Notes: generated by a model not told the origin, from the letters alone. Shown: positions 1 to 11,027, numbered from the stretch's first letter. The stretch: DNA of 64,000 bases from Symbiodinium natans (GCA_905221605.1 CAJNDS010000680.1:1-64000), one strand, 5' to 3'. Numbers and translations: made by a program.

Positions 1-452
1 AGAGAGAGAAGAGAGAGAAGAGAGGGAAGAGAGAGAAGAGAGAGAAGAGAGAGAAGAGAGAGAAGAGAGAGAAGAGAGAGAAGAGAGGGAAGAGAGAGAA
101 GAGAGAGAAGAGAGAGAAGAGAGAGAAGAGAGAGAAGAGAGAGAAAGAGAAGAGAGAGAAGAGAGAGAAGAGAGAGAAGAGAGAGAAGAGAGAGAAGAGG
201 GAGAAGAGGGAGAAGAAGAGAGAGAAGAGGGAGAAGAGGGAGAAGAGGGAGAAGAGGGAGAAGAGGGAGAGGAGGGAGAGGAGGGAGAGGAGGGAGAAGA
301 GGGAGAAGAGGGAAGAGAGGGAAGAGAGAGAAGAGAGAGCAGAGAGAGAAGAGAGAGAAGAGAGAGAAGAGAGAGAAGAGAGAGAGCAGAGAGAGAAGAG
401 AGAGAAGAGAGAGAAGAAAGAGAAGAGAGAGAAGAGAGAGAAAAAGAGAGAA
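1..452. repeat. GA-rich 9-bp microsatellite
   Basis: Purine-only tract built mainly from a 9-bp unit (GAGAGAGAA) with GGGAGAAGA-type variants near 200-310. Because the unit is a multiple of three, it stays open in several frames and gives spurious Glu/Arg or Ser/Leu/Phe repeat proteins. No gene is supported here. Confidence 0.95.
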
Positions 453-502
453 CATTGCTGCCTAACTACAATATAGACATTATGCTCTAGTGTGTTTGCC
501 TA

Positions 503-1180
503 TCACCCCGCCCGCCTGCTCGTGGAACTGCTCGGAAGCTCTACCGCATCGTCGCCGGGCTGCTTCCGCTTCTTCGGCGGATCGACCACGGGATAATGTC
601 GGTAGAGCTTCCGAGTGTCCGGGTCCATCCACATCAAAAACTTGTGGAGGCCCCTCCGCTCGGCCAGCGTCATCTGATACACTCCCTGCTCCATCTCTAC
701 CTGCAGGGCCATCGCGCCCCAGAATCCCTCGGGAGGCTCGGTTTCCAATGCGGGCTTTCACCGAGTCTCCCGGTTGAGCCAGTGACGCGAAGGCTCTGCA
801 CGTAGAGGGCCCACACCCTGCAGCTTCAGCTGCGAAAAACTCCGGCCCTCGCGAGTGAACTCGCTCAGGCACCAATCCGCGTCAACCTCCGTCCGGTCCA
901 GATACCGGGCTGCCTCCACCGGCCCTCCGCGCACCCCGCACTTGTTGCAGACCTTAGAGTTGGAGAAGGGGAGGCGGAAAAAAAGAAAGTCTTATACCTT
1001 CCTATCGGGCAACTTACATCCTCCAAACCGGAAAACACACCTCCCCAGCCGAACAAGAACCAAAAAGGAACACCCCGAAAACTAGTCAGAAAGACTTTCT
1101 AAAACATGCCCTTCCCGGGCACGAACTGGCTCCACTCGTCCGACCAGGCCGAACCGGTGAAAGCGTGCATCGTGCCTCGC
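503..1180 (-). pseudogene. Partial or decayed minus-strand gene between microsatellites
   Basis: Two protein-like blocks lie on the minus strand. The upstream block (about 1100-1175) reads MHAFTGSAWSDEWSQF and then reaches a stop. After a pyrimidine-rich stretch ending CTAAG near 953, which looks like a 3' splice site, a second block begins VCNKCGVRGGPVEAA. It runs through an in-frame TGA at about 758-760 into a segment with LAERRGLHKFLMWMDPDTRK, and stops near 503. The CxxC pair suggests a small zinc-binding site. I do not recognise the family. The in-frame TGA means either a pseudogene or a missed intron. The two blocks share codon-like composition unlike the surrounding repeats. Confidence 0.4.
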
Positions 1181-1289
1181 AACACGGAAGCCGAAATCCT
1201 AAACTAAAGAACGCCTCTGAAAAAGGTTTATTTCATACAAAGAAGACAAACCACAATCCCACCACGCCCCGCGTCCTGAGCAGCGGGGA

Positions 1290-2172
1290 GGGAGAAGAGA
1301 GAGAAGAGAGAGAAGAGAGAGAAGAGAGAGAAGAGAGAGAAGAGAAAAAATAGAGAGAAGAGAGAGAAGAGAGAGAAGAGAGAGAGAGAGAGAAGAGAGA
1401 GAAGAGAGAGAAGAGAGAGAAGAGAGAGAGAGAGAGAAGAGAGAGAAGAGAGAGAAGAGAGAGAAGAGAGAGAAGAGAGAGGAGAGAGAGGAGAGAGAGA
1501 AGAGAGAGAGAGAGAGAAGAGAGAGAAGAGAGAGAAGAGAGAGAAGAGAGAGAAGAGAGAGAAGAGAGAGAAGAGAGAGAAGAGAGAGAAGAGAGAGAAG
1601 AGAGAGAAGAGAGAGAAGAGAGAGAAGAGAGAGAAGAGAGAGAAGAGAGAGAAAAGAGAGAAGAGAGAGAAGAGAGAGAAGAGAGAGAAGAGAGAGAAGA
1701 GAGAGAAGAGAGAGAAGAGAGAGAAGAGAGACAAAAGAGAGGAGAGAGAGAGAGAGAGAAGAGAGAGAAGAGAGAGAAGAGAGAGAAGAGAGAGAAGAGA
1801 GAGAAGAGAGAGAAGAGAGAGAAGAGAGAGAAGAGAGAGAAGAGAGAGAGGAGAGACAAGAGAGAAGAGAGAGAAGAGAGAGAAGAGAGAGAAGAGAGAG
1901 AAGAGAGAGAAGAGAGAGAAGAGAGAGAAGAGAGAGAAGAGAGAGAAGAGAGAGAAGAGAGAGGAGAGAGAGGAGAGAGAGAAGAGAGAGAAGAGAGAGA
2001 AGAGAGAGAAGAGAGAGAAGAGAGAGAAGAGAGAGAAGAGAGAGAAGAGAGAGAGCAGAGAGAGAAGAGAGAGAAGAGAGAGAAGAAAGAGAAGAGAGAG
2101 AAGAGAGAGAAAAAGAGAGAACGAGAGGGAGCAGAGAGAAGAGAGAGAAGAGAACAGAGAACGAGAGGGAGG
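1290..2172. repeat. Second GA-rich 9-bp microsatellite
   Basis: Same GAGAGAGAA-type unit as at 1-452, in the same orientation, with occasional AG-only expansions and interruptions. The long Ser-Leu-Phe and Ser-Leu-Ser frames on the minus strand are consequences of the repeat and not genes. Confidence 0.95.
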
Positions 2173-2175
2173 AGG

Positions 2176-2518
2176 CTCAGAAATGGTCCGGGGAAAGCTT
2201 AAAAGGCTCAGCTTTTGATCCGGCAGAAGCCAAAAGGGCTCAGAAATGGTCCAAAAAAAACCACAAAAGGCTCAGAAATGTTTTGCGACAGCCTTGAGGG
2301 CCTTGAATCCTGGGACGCAGAGGGCTAACTTTAAATCAGCGGGTTTGGGGACATCCTCTTTAGAGCCAGACGTCGCTGGCACCGGGTTAAACCCTTCTAG
2401 CGTGGGCCGCGCTCACCGCGCGCACTGGCCCCGAGCCCTCGCCAGGCTTCGCCTGACGGCTCGGGCTCGTCCGCGGGCCTGTCGCCACACGGTATCGCTC
2501 CCTGCTGCAGCTCGCTTG
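2176..2518. other. Unique stretch with short GGCTCAGAAATG repeats
   Basis: The phrase GGCTCAGAAATG occurs three times (near 2173, 2239 and 2270), forming a decayed short tandem repeat. The remainder to 2518 is GC-rich unique sequence without a convincing gene, and it leads directly into a TTTAGGG array. Confidence 0.5.
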
Positions 2519-2838
2519 AGTTTAGGGTTTAGGGTTTAGGGTTTAGGGTTTAGGGTTTAGGGTTTAGGGTTTAGGGTTTAGGGTTTAGGGTTTAGGGTTT
2601 AGGGTTTAGGGTTTAGGGTTTAGGGTTGAGGGTTGAGGGTTGAGGGTTGAGGTTTAGGGTTGGGTTTAGGGTTCAAGGTTCAGGGTTTTTAGGGTTTAGG
2701 GTTTAGGGTGTAGGGTTCAGGGTTCAGGGTTTAGGGTCTGGGGCTTAGGGCCTAGGGCCTAGGGCCTAGGGCCTAGGGCCTAGGGCCTAGGGCCTAGGGC
2801 CAAGGGCCTAGGGCCTAGGGCCTAGGGCCTAGGGCTTA
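2519..2838 (+). repeat. TTTAGGG array grading into variants
   Basis: About 15 near-perfect TTTAGGG units (2519-2626) pass into TTGAGGG, then mixed units, then a homogeneous CCTAGGG sub-array (about 2740-2838). TTTAGGG is the plant-type telomere unit, also known in dinoflagellates. The abrupt blocks of one variant suggest local amplification after the array became interstitial. Confidence 0.95.
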
Positions 2839-2883
2839 GGGCTTAATCTCATAAGATTAAGAAATATGAAGTTCCCTCAACAA

Positions 2884-2962
2884 CGGTGTCGACTGACCAT
2901 CAATGGCTCAAGAACGGTGCCGACATACCAAAAATGGCTCAAGAACGGTGCCGACACAAACC
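2884..2962. repeat. 31-bp tandem repeat, about 2.5 copies
   Basis: The unit contains ATGGCTCAAGAACGGTGCCG. Copies start near 2903 and 2934, and a more degenerate copy precedes them. Confidence 0.7.
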
Positions 2963-3239
2963 CTGAACCCCAAACCCCAAACCCTAAATCCTACACCAAA
3001 CCCCCCCAAACCCCCCCAACCACCCCCCCCCCCCAAAAAAAAATACCCTAGAACCCTAAACCCCAAACCCCAAACCCCCCCAAAATCTCCCCCCGAAACC
3101 CCCCGAGCTCTTGAGGCAAAAGCGTAGTTGTCGATGTCAATGGCCCAGACGCTGTCGAAGCGCAAGCCTTCTCTGCGTGGTGCTTGAACTATCTATTCAG
3201 GGTTTAGTTTTTTTTTTTTTTTTAACCGGAATCACTGGC

Positions 3240-3478
3240 GTGCAGCAATAATGCTGTTTAGGGTTTAGGGTTTAGGGTTTAGGGTTTAGGGTTTGGGGTT
3301 TGGGGTTTGGGGTTTGGGGTTTGGGGTTTGGGGTTTGGGGTTTAGGGTTTAGGGTGTAGGGTTTAGGGTTTAGGGTTTAGGGTTGAGGGTTTAGGGTTTA
3401 GGGTTGTCTAGGGTTTAGGGTTTAGGGTTGAGGGTTTAGGGTTGTTTAGGGTTTAGGGTTTGGGGTTGAGGGTTTAGG
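3240..3478 (+). repeat. Degenerate TTTAGGG/TTTGGGG array
   Basis: Interstitial telomere-like array with an internal homogeneous TTTGGGG block (about 3294-3345) and scattered TTGAGGG and GTAGGG variants. The flanks contain no convincing gene. Confidence 0.9.
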
Positions 3479-3684
3479 TTCCCATACATGGAGAGAAGTA
3501 AGGGAAATTAACACTTATCCAAAACCACAACCTAGCTACTTTGGGCTTGGAGAAGCCGAGTCTAAGGTTTGGGAGATTGGGGGTTTCGGGTTCTTAGGGG
3601 TGTAGGGGTTGCTTTCGGGTTTAAGGGTTTGAGGGATTAAGAGTAAGGGGGGGGGGGGGGGGGGGTTTGGGAAATAGAGCTTAC

Positions 3685-3855
3685 GGTAGTGATCCTTCAC
3701 TAAAACCCGAACTGGGCCTGAGGTTTCGGACCCTCTGCTTCTTTCTTGCGGAGAAAAACGTTCCTGCAAGAAACCTCCTGTACATGACCTTTGAAGCGCT
3801 TCTGGGCTGCAACTGGGATCTGGGCGGTACGCAGCAAGCTGAACTGAGGAAGTGA
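3685..3855 (+). other. Protein-like island, possible terminal exon
   Basis: After a poly-G run, a plus-strand frame reads through LRFRTLCFFLAEKNVPARNL and LLYMTFEALLGCNWDLGGTQ to a stop at 3853-3855. The composition is protein-like and unlike the flanking repeats. I do not recognise a family and no start is evident, so it could be a last exon or a captured fragment. Confidence 0.3.
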
Positions 3856-3903
3856 CGCTTACAAGGGATTCAGAGGTTCTGTGAGGTACTACTCCGCGGG
3901 CTA

Positions 3904-4562
3904 CCTTCAGTGTAAGGTTTAAGGTTTAGGGTTTAGGGTTTAGGGTTCCCCTCCCCCCCCCCCCCCCCCCCCCCCCCGGCACAAAAGGCTCGAATCCAAA
4001 GACGCCTGCTGAACCTCCCTCTCTGACTTCGAGCCCGCGACTCTTGGCCACATCGTACCCATCATTGAACCTCGGCGGCAGTGTAGAGTTCAGGGCTTGA
4101 GGTTTTCAGCGCTTGAGGCGGTTTCTTAGGGTTTAGGGTTTATAAGGGTTTAGGGTTTAGGCTTTAGGGTTTAGGGATTGAGGCTTACCTGTACCCAAGC
4201 ACCCAGAGAAGGCTGGAAGGCTGGCACCCCCCCACCTCCCCCCCGCCCACGCCGATGCAATGAATTCAACAGCCAGGCCCTGCCCTCGCCTCACCTAATG
4301 AATGCTTCTGCAACACGACCGCGTCGCTACAAAACCCTAAGCCCAAAACCTAAACCCTGAACTTTGAACCCTCGGTCAACAGTGGACCCTAAACACCAGA
4401 CGACGATTCTTCTGGCCTGCAAGCTCCCCATTCTGAGGCCCTTGTTTCGGGTTGAGGGCTTCCGGTTCAGGGCAACGAGGCCTTTGTGAACCATAAACTC
4501 CCATCCAAGCCGCTGGCCCGCATCCCATTACACGTTTAGGGTTTAGGGTTTAGGGTTTAGGG
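3904..4562. other. Telomere-like mosaic with C-tract, no clear gene
   Basis: Short TTTAGGG blocks at about 3908-3947, 4130-4175 and 4534-4562, a long C-tract at about 3950-3977, and unique DNA between them. No reading frame here is convincing. Confidence 0.7.
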
Positions 4563-4619
4563 CTATGTGAGTGGCCGAATACATGTGCATGGAGGGTCTC
4601 GATTGGGTTTTACAGCTTT

Positions 4620-5165
4620 TCTTGGGCGCATTAGGGTTTTCAATAGGTTCGCCAGTGAACTATTGACCTGAAAATAAGCGGCATGCCCTTCTCTTGACCA
4701 AGGGCCAAGAGTCCGCAAACAAGGTACCAAGACTTCAGAGAACCGCTGGGGTGTAGGGTTTAGGGTTAGGTACCTTTCTTTGTCTAGCCTTCCAAGCACC
4801 TGGAGCACACCTTCAGCACGGTCCTCTAAAGCTCCTTCTGTTGCATATAGGTAGGCGACCCGCAATGTAGAGGACCATGCGCGTCCCAAAACAAGGAACC
4901 CCTCGACATAAACCCTAAAATCTGTGGAGCTCTGCTCTAGTCCCTGCGATAGGAAACCCCCAAGAGAGAATAGCCCCCTCAAAAAAGACACCAAAACAAC
5001 CCTAAACCCTACACCTTGAATCCGACAGCCTAAGGGACCCCCCCCCCCCATAGAAGCGGCAATTGATCTTTGTGCCGCACAGGTGCCCATCCACATCGAA
5101 GTTCCAACGCTCAATGTAGAAGCGATTGATCCTGCTCCTGCTCTCAACTGGCAACCAAATGGGGG
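4620..5165 (-). other. Minus-strand exon-like segments
   Basis: Two separate minus-strand stretches look coding. The first (about 5050-5160) reads RINRFYIERWNFDVDGHLCG. The second (about 4630-4930) contains RAWSSTLRVAYLYATEGALE and GPWSREGHAAYFQVNSSLAN in nearby frames, separated by a telomere-like stretch and a C-tract. They fit exons of one unrecognised minus-strand gene with repeat-filled introns, or gene fragments. No splice junctions could be proven. Confidence 0.3.
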
Positions 5166-5293
5166 GGGGGGGGTGGCAGCAGAGGGGGGTTCCGAAATCA
5201 AAGCACTTCTTTTTTTTGTGGAGGGGGGGGGGGGGGGGGGGGGGCCTGCAATAAGGACTAGAGTACTATTGGGGGGGGGGGGGGGGGGGGGGG
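5161..5293. repeat. Poly-G tracts
   Basis: Three long G runs (about 5161-5172, 5222-5244, 5271-5293). Such runs are prone to assembly length error and could form G-quadruplexes. Confidence 0.9.
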
Positions 5294-5459
5294 TGTGGTA
5301 GCATATGGTTTTGGGGGTGATTATGGTATATTTACACAGGAACAGGGAATTATGTTATTAGTAATTATTTATTCCGACCCTTATATAACCTAGATCACTG
5401 CTCCTGCTGGCGATGACCTTCTGCGCGCCTGCCACCTCTGCGGCACAGGGCTGGGATTG

Positions 5460-5840
5460 CAGGGCTTAGGGTTCAGGGCTGTGACCCCTAAACCCAAACC
5501 CTAAACCCTAAACCCTGAACTCTGAACCCTGAACCCTGAACCCTGAACCCTAAACCCTAAACCCTAAACCCGAAGCATGCCAAGGGGGCCCTTCTTCATG
5601 GCGGGCTGGCCAACGCTAAGGGTTTTGAGCTTCCAGTTTTTTCGGCCTGGCCCCTAAACCCTAAACCCTAAACCCTAAAACCTAAATCCTAAACTCCAAA
5701 ACTTTGAACATCAAACCCCTCAACCCCAAGCTCTGAGCACCCAAAATCCTAAGCGCTGCGGCTGAGAGCCCCGAGCCCTGAGCCCATACCAGCCCCTAAG
5801 CCAAAAAAGCATGAAACCATTAAACCCAGAACCGCAACCG
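5460..5840 (-). repeat. CCCTAAA/CCCTGAA-rich region
   Basis: Interrupted CCCTAAA and CCCTGAA units, opposite in orientation to the arrays upstream, with no gene evident. The AT-richer stretch 5840-6150 also shows nothing recognisable. Confidence 0.85.
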
Positions 5841-6229
5841 CATGATCCGTGCGAATTTAATATGTTTTCATCACTAGTGAATTTTATGAGAGAAAAGACC
5901 AGGAATAAGACTCACAGAATGAGGAGCAAAAGGCCGTTATATTCTTTGTAGCTCATTTAGTGGGCCTTTTGCGTCGCTCTTCCAAGCCGTCATGTAGGAT
6001 AAGGAGATGGCCCTTGTAATGTATGAAATTAGTGAGCAGAAGGCCTATTGATGATGTAATAAGCGAACTGCATGAGTTTAATGGGCATGTTTTGGTGAAC
6101 GGTGCAAATATACGCTCTAATCATACTATACTTGCTGTGAAGGTCTAAATTTAGGGTTTAGGGTTTCGGGTTTACCCTAAACCCTAAACCCTAAATCCTA
6201 AACCCTAAACCCCCTGTTAACCCACATAA

Positions 6230-6670
6230 ACTCTGATCCCGGAGCCCCGGGCCATCCGCAAGTACGCGAACTCCGGAGCGAGGCTCAGTCCGCCTCCCAC
6301 GATCCAGCCTCAAGGGTTTAGGGTTTGTTTGTCTTTTTTTGTTTGTGTTTTTTCGTTGTTGTGTTTTGATTTTTCGGGTGTTTTGGGGTTTTGGGTCTTT
6401 GGGGTTTCGGACGTTTTTTGGCAAGTCGCTTTCAGGCATGGTCGCTGCTTTACAGGGTGAGGCATCGCGAGCATCCGCGGCCATCCTGTACTTGCCTCGT
6501 TATGTGGATGATGAGGAGCTTTTAACAGGTTTAGGGTTAAGCCCTTGAGAGTTATCTGGAGAGCAACCAGACGAGCTGCTGCATGGTTGCCACCAGCCGT
6601 GGCCAACCTGCAATGCGCACCGTCGTGCCGCACGGCGTGCTGCTGGAGCTGGAGCTCTCTGGCGCCAGGG
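6230..6670. other. Exon-like islands on both strands
   Basis: About 6232-6310, minus strand, reads GWIVGGGLSLAPEFAYLRMA. About 6435-6530, plus strand, reads GEASRASAAILYLPRYVDDE. About 6545-6660, plus strand, reads TSCCMVATSRGQPAMRTVVP. Each is bounded by telomere-like DNA. None is recognised. They may be exons of different genes or captured fragments. Confidence 0.3.
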
Positions 6671-6849
6671 CTGGGTCTTTACCCTGAACCCTGAGCCCCA
6701 AACCCTAAACCCTAAACCCTAAACTCTAAACCCTAAACCCTAAACTCCTCCTCTTCTCTGTGCTCCAGGCCGCCCCCTCCGCAAGGGCTCGGCGCTTGCA
6801 AGTCACTGTCGCCCGACTCGAGCACGGACGCAACTTACAGCCGGTCGGA

Positions 6850-6970
6850 TATACTAGGCTGCCCAGTAACGTAGGCTTAAAAAGGGTGCCCTTTTTTGCT
6901 TAAAGGGGCTGATAAGGGAACCAAAACCCCCCAAAAAGGGAATAAGGGTAGTACTGGGCATCCTAGTATA
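6850..6970. mobile_element. Foldback element family I, copy 1
   Basis: Imperfect palindrome of 121 bp. Its ends are 19-bp inverted repeats, TATACTAGG[C/A]TGCCCAGTA, at 6850-6868 and 6952-6970. The interior AAGGGTGCCCTTTTTT...GATAAGGGAACC matches family copies at 12373, 18361 and 28418. There is no coding capacity, so it is MITE-like. Confidence 0.75.
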
Positions 6971-7556
6971 GGGGGCCCTAATGGTTAGACTAGGGTTCTG
7001 GTGGTTCTGAGAGCTTCTATAGGGACCATGAGGGACTACGATTTGTAATTATTCCGACCTCTTTTCATAAAGTGCCCGGCTGTCATGGTAGAACTCTTTG
7101 TTGTTCGTGTGCGGAGGGCTGCCGTGCTCTTGGAAACTGGAGCACGTTTCTTGAATTGTTCTGGGCTAGCTCTTCGGGTGCTCTGGGAATTCTCTTAGGG
7201 CTTAGGGTTTAGGGTCCTTGTCTGGAGGCGCTTGGAGTGGTCTCGGGGTGCATTTCGGGACGTGCGCTTGGAGCATCAAGGCTGTCTTTCGTGTTCACAT
7301 TGTCCACGCTAGCATAGTGGGGTTTGTGGGGCCTAGGGGGATGGTTCTCTGCCTTTCAGGCTTTCAAAGTTTTGAGTGGGCTTTGGGGGGTGGGGGGGGT
7401 GAAGGTCATCGACCCATGATATTGGCTGCAGTGATACGTGGAGCCAAAAAACAACCCTTCGACGCTGCCAAGCCCTGACTCTGAACTCCAACTCTCCAAG
7501 ATTCAAAGGCCACAGCCTAACCCAACAAGCCGTTCGGAGGCTTCCCCTCCCACTAC
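6971..7556. other. Unique DNA, possible short plus-strand exon
   Basis: Mostly unique sequence with a short TTTAGGG block at about 7203. A plus-strand frame ending at 7478 reads HRPMILAAVIRGAKKQPFDA before its stop and could be a terminal exon. Nothing else is recognisable. Confidence 0.25.
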
Positions 7557-7956
7557 AAGGTTTAGGGTTTAGGGTTTGGGGTTTGGGGTTTGGGGTTTGG
7601 GTCCAGGGTTTAGGGTTTAGAGCACCTGCCTCCGAAGGCGGCGCTGTGCTGCCCGATCACCTTGAACCTGCTGTTGGGGAGGGCTTCTGCGGGATTTGAA
7701 TCCGGGGGTGGGCGGGGGGCGGGGGGGGGGGGGGGGGGGGGGGGGGAGGGGGGCAGGGCGCAGTGGGTCGGGGCGCGGGCTCGAGACTTGGAAGGTTGTA
7801 GGGTTGGGCGTCTGTGCGTGTGGGTTTGGGTGTAGGACGGAGGATGTAGAGGCACGTTGCGGGAGCTTGAGATGATTGGAGGAAGCCCCCCGCCACTAGA
7901 CACTCGTCACTTTTTTGGGGGGCCCTTCCCTTGCTACGACTTGAGGCATGGGGAAC
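7557..7956. other. Telomere-like block and poly-G tract
   Basis: TTTAGGG/TTTGGGG units at 7557-7622, then a long interrupted G run (about 7711-7755). Minus-strand proline-rich frames here are artefacts of the G run. Confidence 0.7.
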
Positions 7957-8062
7957 TACTATTTGCTGAAGAACCCTCAACAGATCAAAACGTAATAATC
8001 CCTTATTACCCTTATAGAGAAGAATATTGCTATTTTTTCGGGGGTTCTTAAACAAACAGTAG
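7957..8062. mobile_element. Foldback element family III, copy 1
   Basis: Terminal inverted repeats CTACTATTTGCTGAAGAACC (7957-7976) and its near-complement ending in AACAGTAG (8043-8062). The interior CCTTATTACCCTTATAGAG also matches the copy at 28882-29012. Non-coding and MITE-like. Confidence 0.7.
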
Positions 8063-8159
8063 GGAAATGGTAGCAGACTCTCTGGGGGAATCCAATATTC
8101 AAGCTGAACCCGAGCCCTGCCACACTCACCTGCTTGGGGAAGAGTTCGTCGGGTTTATT

Positions 8160-8500
8160 GAAACCCTAAACCCTAGCTAGTGTGTAGAGGCTAGGGGGTA
8201 AGAGTTTCGGGTTTAGGGTTTCAAGGGTAAGGGTCTCCTGGCTCCAAGCCCCAAAGCTGTAAAGCCCCGAAGCCCCAAAGCCCTAAAGCCCTATAACGCC
8301 CTAGAGCCCTGTAAAACCCTAAAAAACCCAACAAAAAGCCCCAAAAAGCCCTAAAAAGCCCCGAACAGCCCTAAAAAGCCGTAAAAAGCACCGAAAAGCC
8401 GTAAAAAACCGTAAACAGCCCAAAAAATGCCTCTAAAAAGCCCCGAAAAACCCTAAAGCCTAAACCCTAAACCCTAAACCCATAAGACTCATTGCCTGTT
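8160..8500 (-). repeat. CCCTAAA and AAAAAGCCC repeats
   Basis: Short telomere-like blocks flank a run of AAAAAGCCC/AAAAAGCCG units (about 8270-8450), a separate short-period repeat. No gene is seen. Confidence 0.8.
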
Positions 8501-8502
8501 GG

Positions 8503-8578
8503 GTCCCTCGGCCAGATCCACGGCGACCACGCCGTCCCAGGAGAGGCTGACGAGGCAGAGGTTCCTCGATTTCTTAAG
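8503..8578 (-). other. Exon-like island
   Basis: The minus strand reads RNLCLVSLSWDGVVAVDLAE and then stops. It is bounded by CCCTAAA on the left and TTTAGGG on the right. A similar plus-strand island at about 8765-8850 reads LLRGPGARLDVAIDVPDDGA. Neither is recognised. Confidence 0.3.
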
Positions 8579-9191
8579 GTGCAGTAGGGTGTAGGGTGTA
8601 GGGTTTAGGGTTTAGGGTTTAGGGCTGGAAGGGGTCGAAGGGTTTAGAGTTTGGGGCCGAGGGTCTCCAGTGTGAAAAAAGATTAAGATACACGTAAAAG
8701 CTGGTAGACTCAAAGTTTGTCTAGGTTTAGGGTTCTCGGTGTTTAGAGTTCTTGGGATTCAGGGAGAAACTGCTGAGAGGGCCGGGAGCCCGGCTGGACG
8801 TTGCAATCGACGTCCCGGATGATGGAGCCTCGCGCAAGACGGCTTGATGAGAGGGTGCCAGTGAGGCTAAAGTTTAGGGTTTAGGGTTTAGGCTTTAGGG
8901 CTTAGGAACTCTCATCCCGAAATCGCTAAACCCGAAAAACCCTACAATCACTCCACCCTGAATCCCTAAACCCATCTAAGCGAGCTGCAAACGCTGCACT
9001 TCCGGGGGAAGCAAGCCCCGGGTCGGGCCCCTTAAGTCCTTATCCAACATCCTGCGAGTTGTGGCTTGAAGGAGGGACCCTCACACGGGACCTTATGGAT
9101 AATGTAGGGCCTACTAAGGTATATAGGGACTATGTCAGGTGCATATGGGGATTACGACAAGAAGGGACCCTAGGGGGTTACGCCTACGGGA

Positions 9192-9300
9192 GTTTACGAA
9201 AATTGGGGGACACCCCTAGCAGAGACCCCCAAATAGTAGGATCCCCTTAGAATAAGGACCCCAAGAAGGTATCCCAAATTTTGGACACCCCCAAAAAGGG
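9192..9300. mobile_element. Foldback element family IV, diverged copy
   Basis: The segment with AGACCCCCAAATAGTA and the following CCCCTTAGAATAAGG resembles the reverse complement of the element at 18235-18347. Its ends are poorly preserved. Confidence 0.45.
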
Positions 9301-9388
9301 GAGTAGGATTCAGAGTCCCCCTAACCCCTAAACCCTAAAGACCTTTGAACCCTAAACCCCAAGGGCTCATCAGGGCCTTCTAATGATG

Positions 9389-9450
9389 AGGGTTTAGGGT
9401 TTAGGGTTTAGGGTTTAGGGTTTAGGGTTTAGGGTTTAGGGTTCAGCCTT
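9389..9450 (+). repeat. TTTAGGG array
   Basis: About eight perfect TTTAGGG units, an interstitial telomere-like array. Confidence 0.95.
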
Positions 9451-9518
9451 AGGGTTTAAGGGGTTCCGAAAATCGAGGTACCGCTTTGGAGGAGGTTTGC
9501 GAGCCTAGACCTAAACCT

Positions 9519-9622
9519 TGAGATGTTTCCTTATACTAGCAGTCCTTAATAGGGACTATAGTCTATAGTACCCCCAACTAGAATCCCCATTAGGGACTGT
9601 TAGTATAGGGGGGAACATCCCA
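9519..9622. mobile_element. Foldback element family II, copy 1
   Basis: Inverted termini: the left end AGATGTTTCCTTATACTAGC matches the complement of the right end, which finishes TATAGGGGGGAACATCCC. Inner arms AGTCCTTAAT and ATTAGGGACT extend the palindrome. Related copies are at 14268-14369 and 28807-29046. Non-coding. Confidence 0.75.
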
Positions 9623-10455
9623 ACCTAAACCCCAAGTTCTATCCTGATCCCTACATCCCTATAAGCCCTACCTCTCATCATCCCCCCCCCCCCCCCCAAA
9701 CAAAAAAGACAAAAACATCCCCTAAAACGCACAAAATACCCCCCCCCCTCCCCCCAAAAAATAAAAAAAAACAAAAAAAACGAAGAAGATTAAAACAAAA
9801 AAACGAAAAAAAGAAAACACAAAAATCTTCCCCCCAAAAGACCTGGAGAGAAAGCCCCCCGCGCCTGAGGACATGGGAACCTTCACAGCTGCAATCACCG
9901 GGGGCGCGTAGCCCATGTCCAGGCCCGAGGTGAGGCTAAGCACCTGGGACATGGGGTTTAGGGTTCAGGGTTTGGGGTTTAGGGTTTAGGGTTTATGGTT
10001 TAGGGTTCAGTGTGTAGGGTCTTCAAAAAATCCGGCACCCATATTTCCCCATGAGTCCCATGTACCTAAGCAGGGTAGACTTGGGTCTTAAGCAGTTCCT
10101 GCACAGGGACATCGGGCGCAAGAGCCATGAAACTTCCCTTAAGAGAAGTTGGGTTTAGGGTTTAGGGTTTAGGGTTTAGGGTTTCGGGTTTCCGGTTTAG
10201 GGTCAGGGTTTGGGGTGTAGGGTTGCTGTAAGCCCCGAAGCCTCAACCTGCCGAGGCGTAGGCGTAGAGATGTTGGCCAGGGGCATGCCCATCACTCCTG
10301 AGAGAAGGGTGTCCCGAATTGATATTCAAGAACAAAGGTGGTAAGTTCTCTAAATTATGTGGGTACCCTGGAAGGAAGGGGGCCATATAATGCTAACCCG
10401 AAAAAGGGACGGACCATGTGGAGGGTTTAGGGTTTACCAAGTTAGGGCTTGGGGG
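9623..10455. other. Mixed repeats, no gene
   Basis: C-tract at about 9682-9697, A-rich low-complexity DNA to 9835, TTTAGGG blocks at 9954-10010 and 10148-10225, and unique DNA between. No convincing reading frame. Confidence 0.7.
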
Positions 10456-10517
10456 CCAACAACTAGATTTAACCGTTTGGGGTTTTCCAACAACTAGATT
10501 TAACCGTTTGGGGTTTT
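10456..10517. repeat. 31-bp exact tandem duplication
   Basis: Two adjacent copies of a 31-bp unit containing AACTAGATTTAACCGTTTGG, at 10456-10486 and 10487-10517. Confidence 0.9.
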
Positions 10518-10869
10518 GGAAACTAAGTCAAGGTGCCATACTGTGGGCATGAAGTACATACATCGCGTGGCATCTTTCTTACTGAGCTTTGCTGGGCCGT
10601 TGCATGGGGCACTCACTGTATGTACTATAGGGATCAACAAAGGCTCAAACCTAGGATCAACTTGCAGCAGTCGGGCTCAGGGTCGGAACGACGGGATTTC
10701 GGGTTTAGATACTTTACTTACGCACGGGACTCAGGTATGGCGTTTTGACCCATCAGCAACGTTATCGCCAACAAAAGTCTTGACCACGAGTTCTGTACCA
10801 GGACAGACTCCACAAAATCCAGTCATCTTCTTGTACTGAGTTTCTCAGCTGTGTTTACAGATGCAAGAA

Positions 10870-10995
10870 CATTCTCATGGTCGATGCAGACCGTCCGCTG
10901 ACGAGGCTTTGTGTCTCGTGCCTCACCTCGAGAGTCATTTTCTCCCAAAGTCATCACCGTCGTGAAGTGGAGATGCACAGGCAGCTGGTTTGAAT
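10870..10995 (-). other. Exon-like island
   Basis: The minus strand reads HFTTVMTLGENDSRGEARDT and later RTVCIDHENVLASVNTAEKL, open for more than 40 codons with protein-like composition. A CCCTAAA array (TTTAGGG on the coding strand) lies immediately upstream. Not recognised. Confidence 0.35.
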
Positions 10996-11027
10996 ATACT
11001 CTGAACGGATTCCTGTTTTGGTCCCCT

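Noticed and set aside
1228-1859. Long Ser-Leu-Phe and Ser-Leu-Ser proteins on the minus strand
   Set aside because: Pure translations of the 9-bp GA microsatellite, open in several frames at once.
2519-2838. A chromosome end
   Set aside because: Arrays occur in both orientations with unique DNA and genes on both sides.
2903-2942. TGGCTCAAG twice, resembling the spliced-leader end
   Set aside because: The match is nine bases, the upstream bases differ, and the repetition is explained by the 31-bp tandem repeat.
4563-5201. One continuous 212-aa minus-strand protein
   Set aside because: The frame crosses telomere-like and C-tract DNA; only parts look coding, and the best part lies in another frame.
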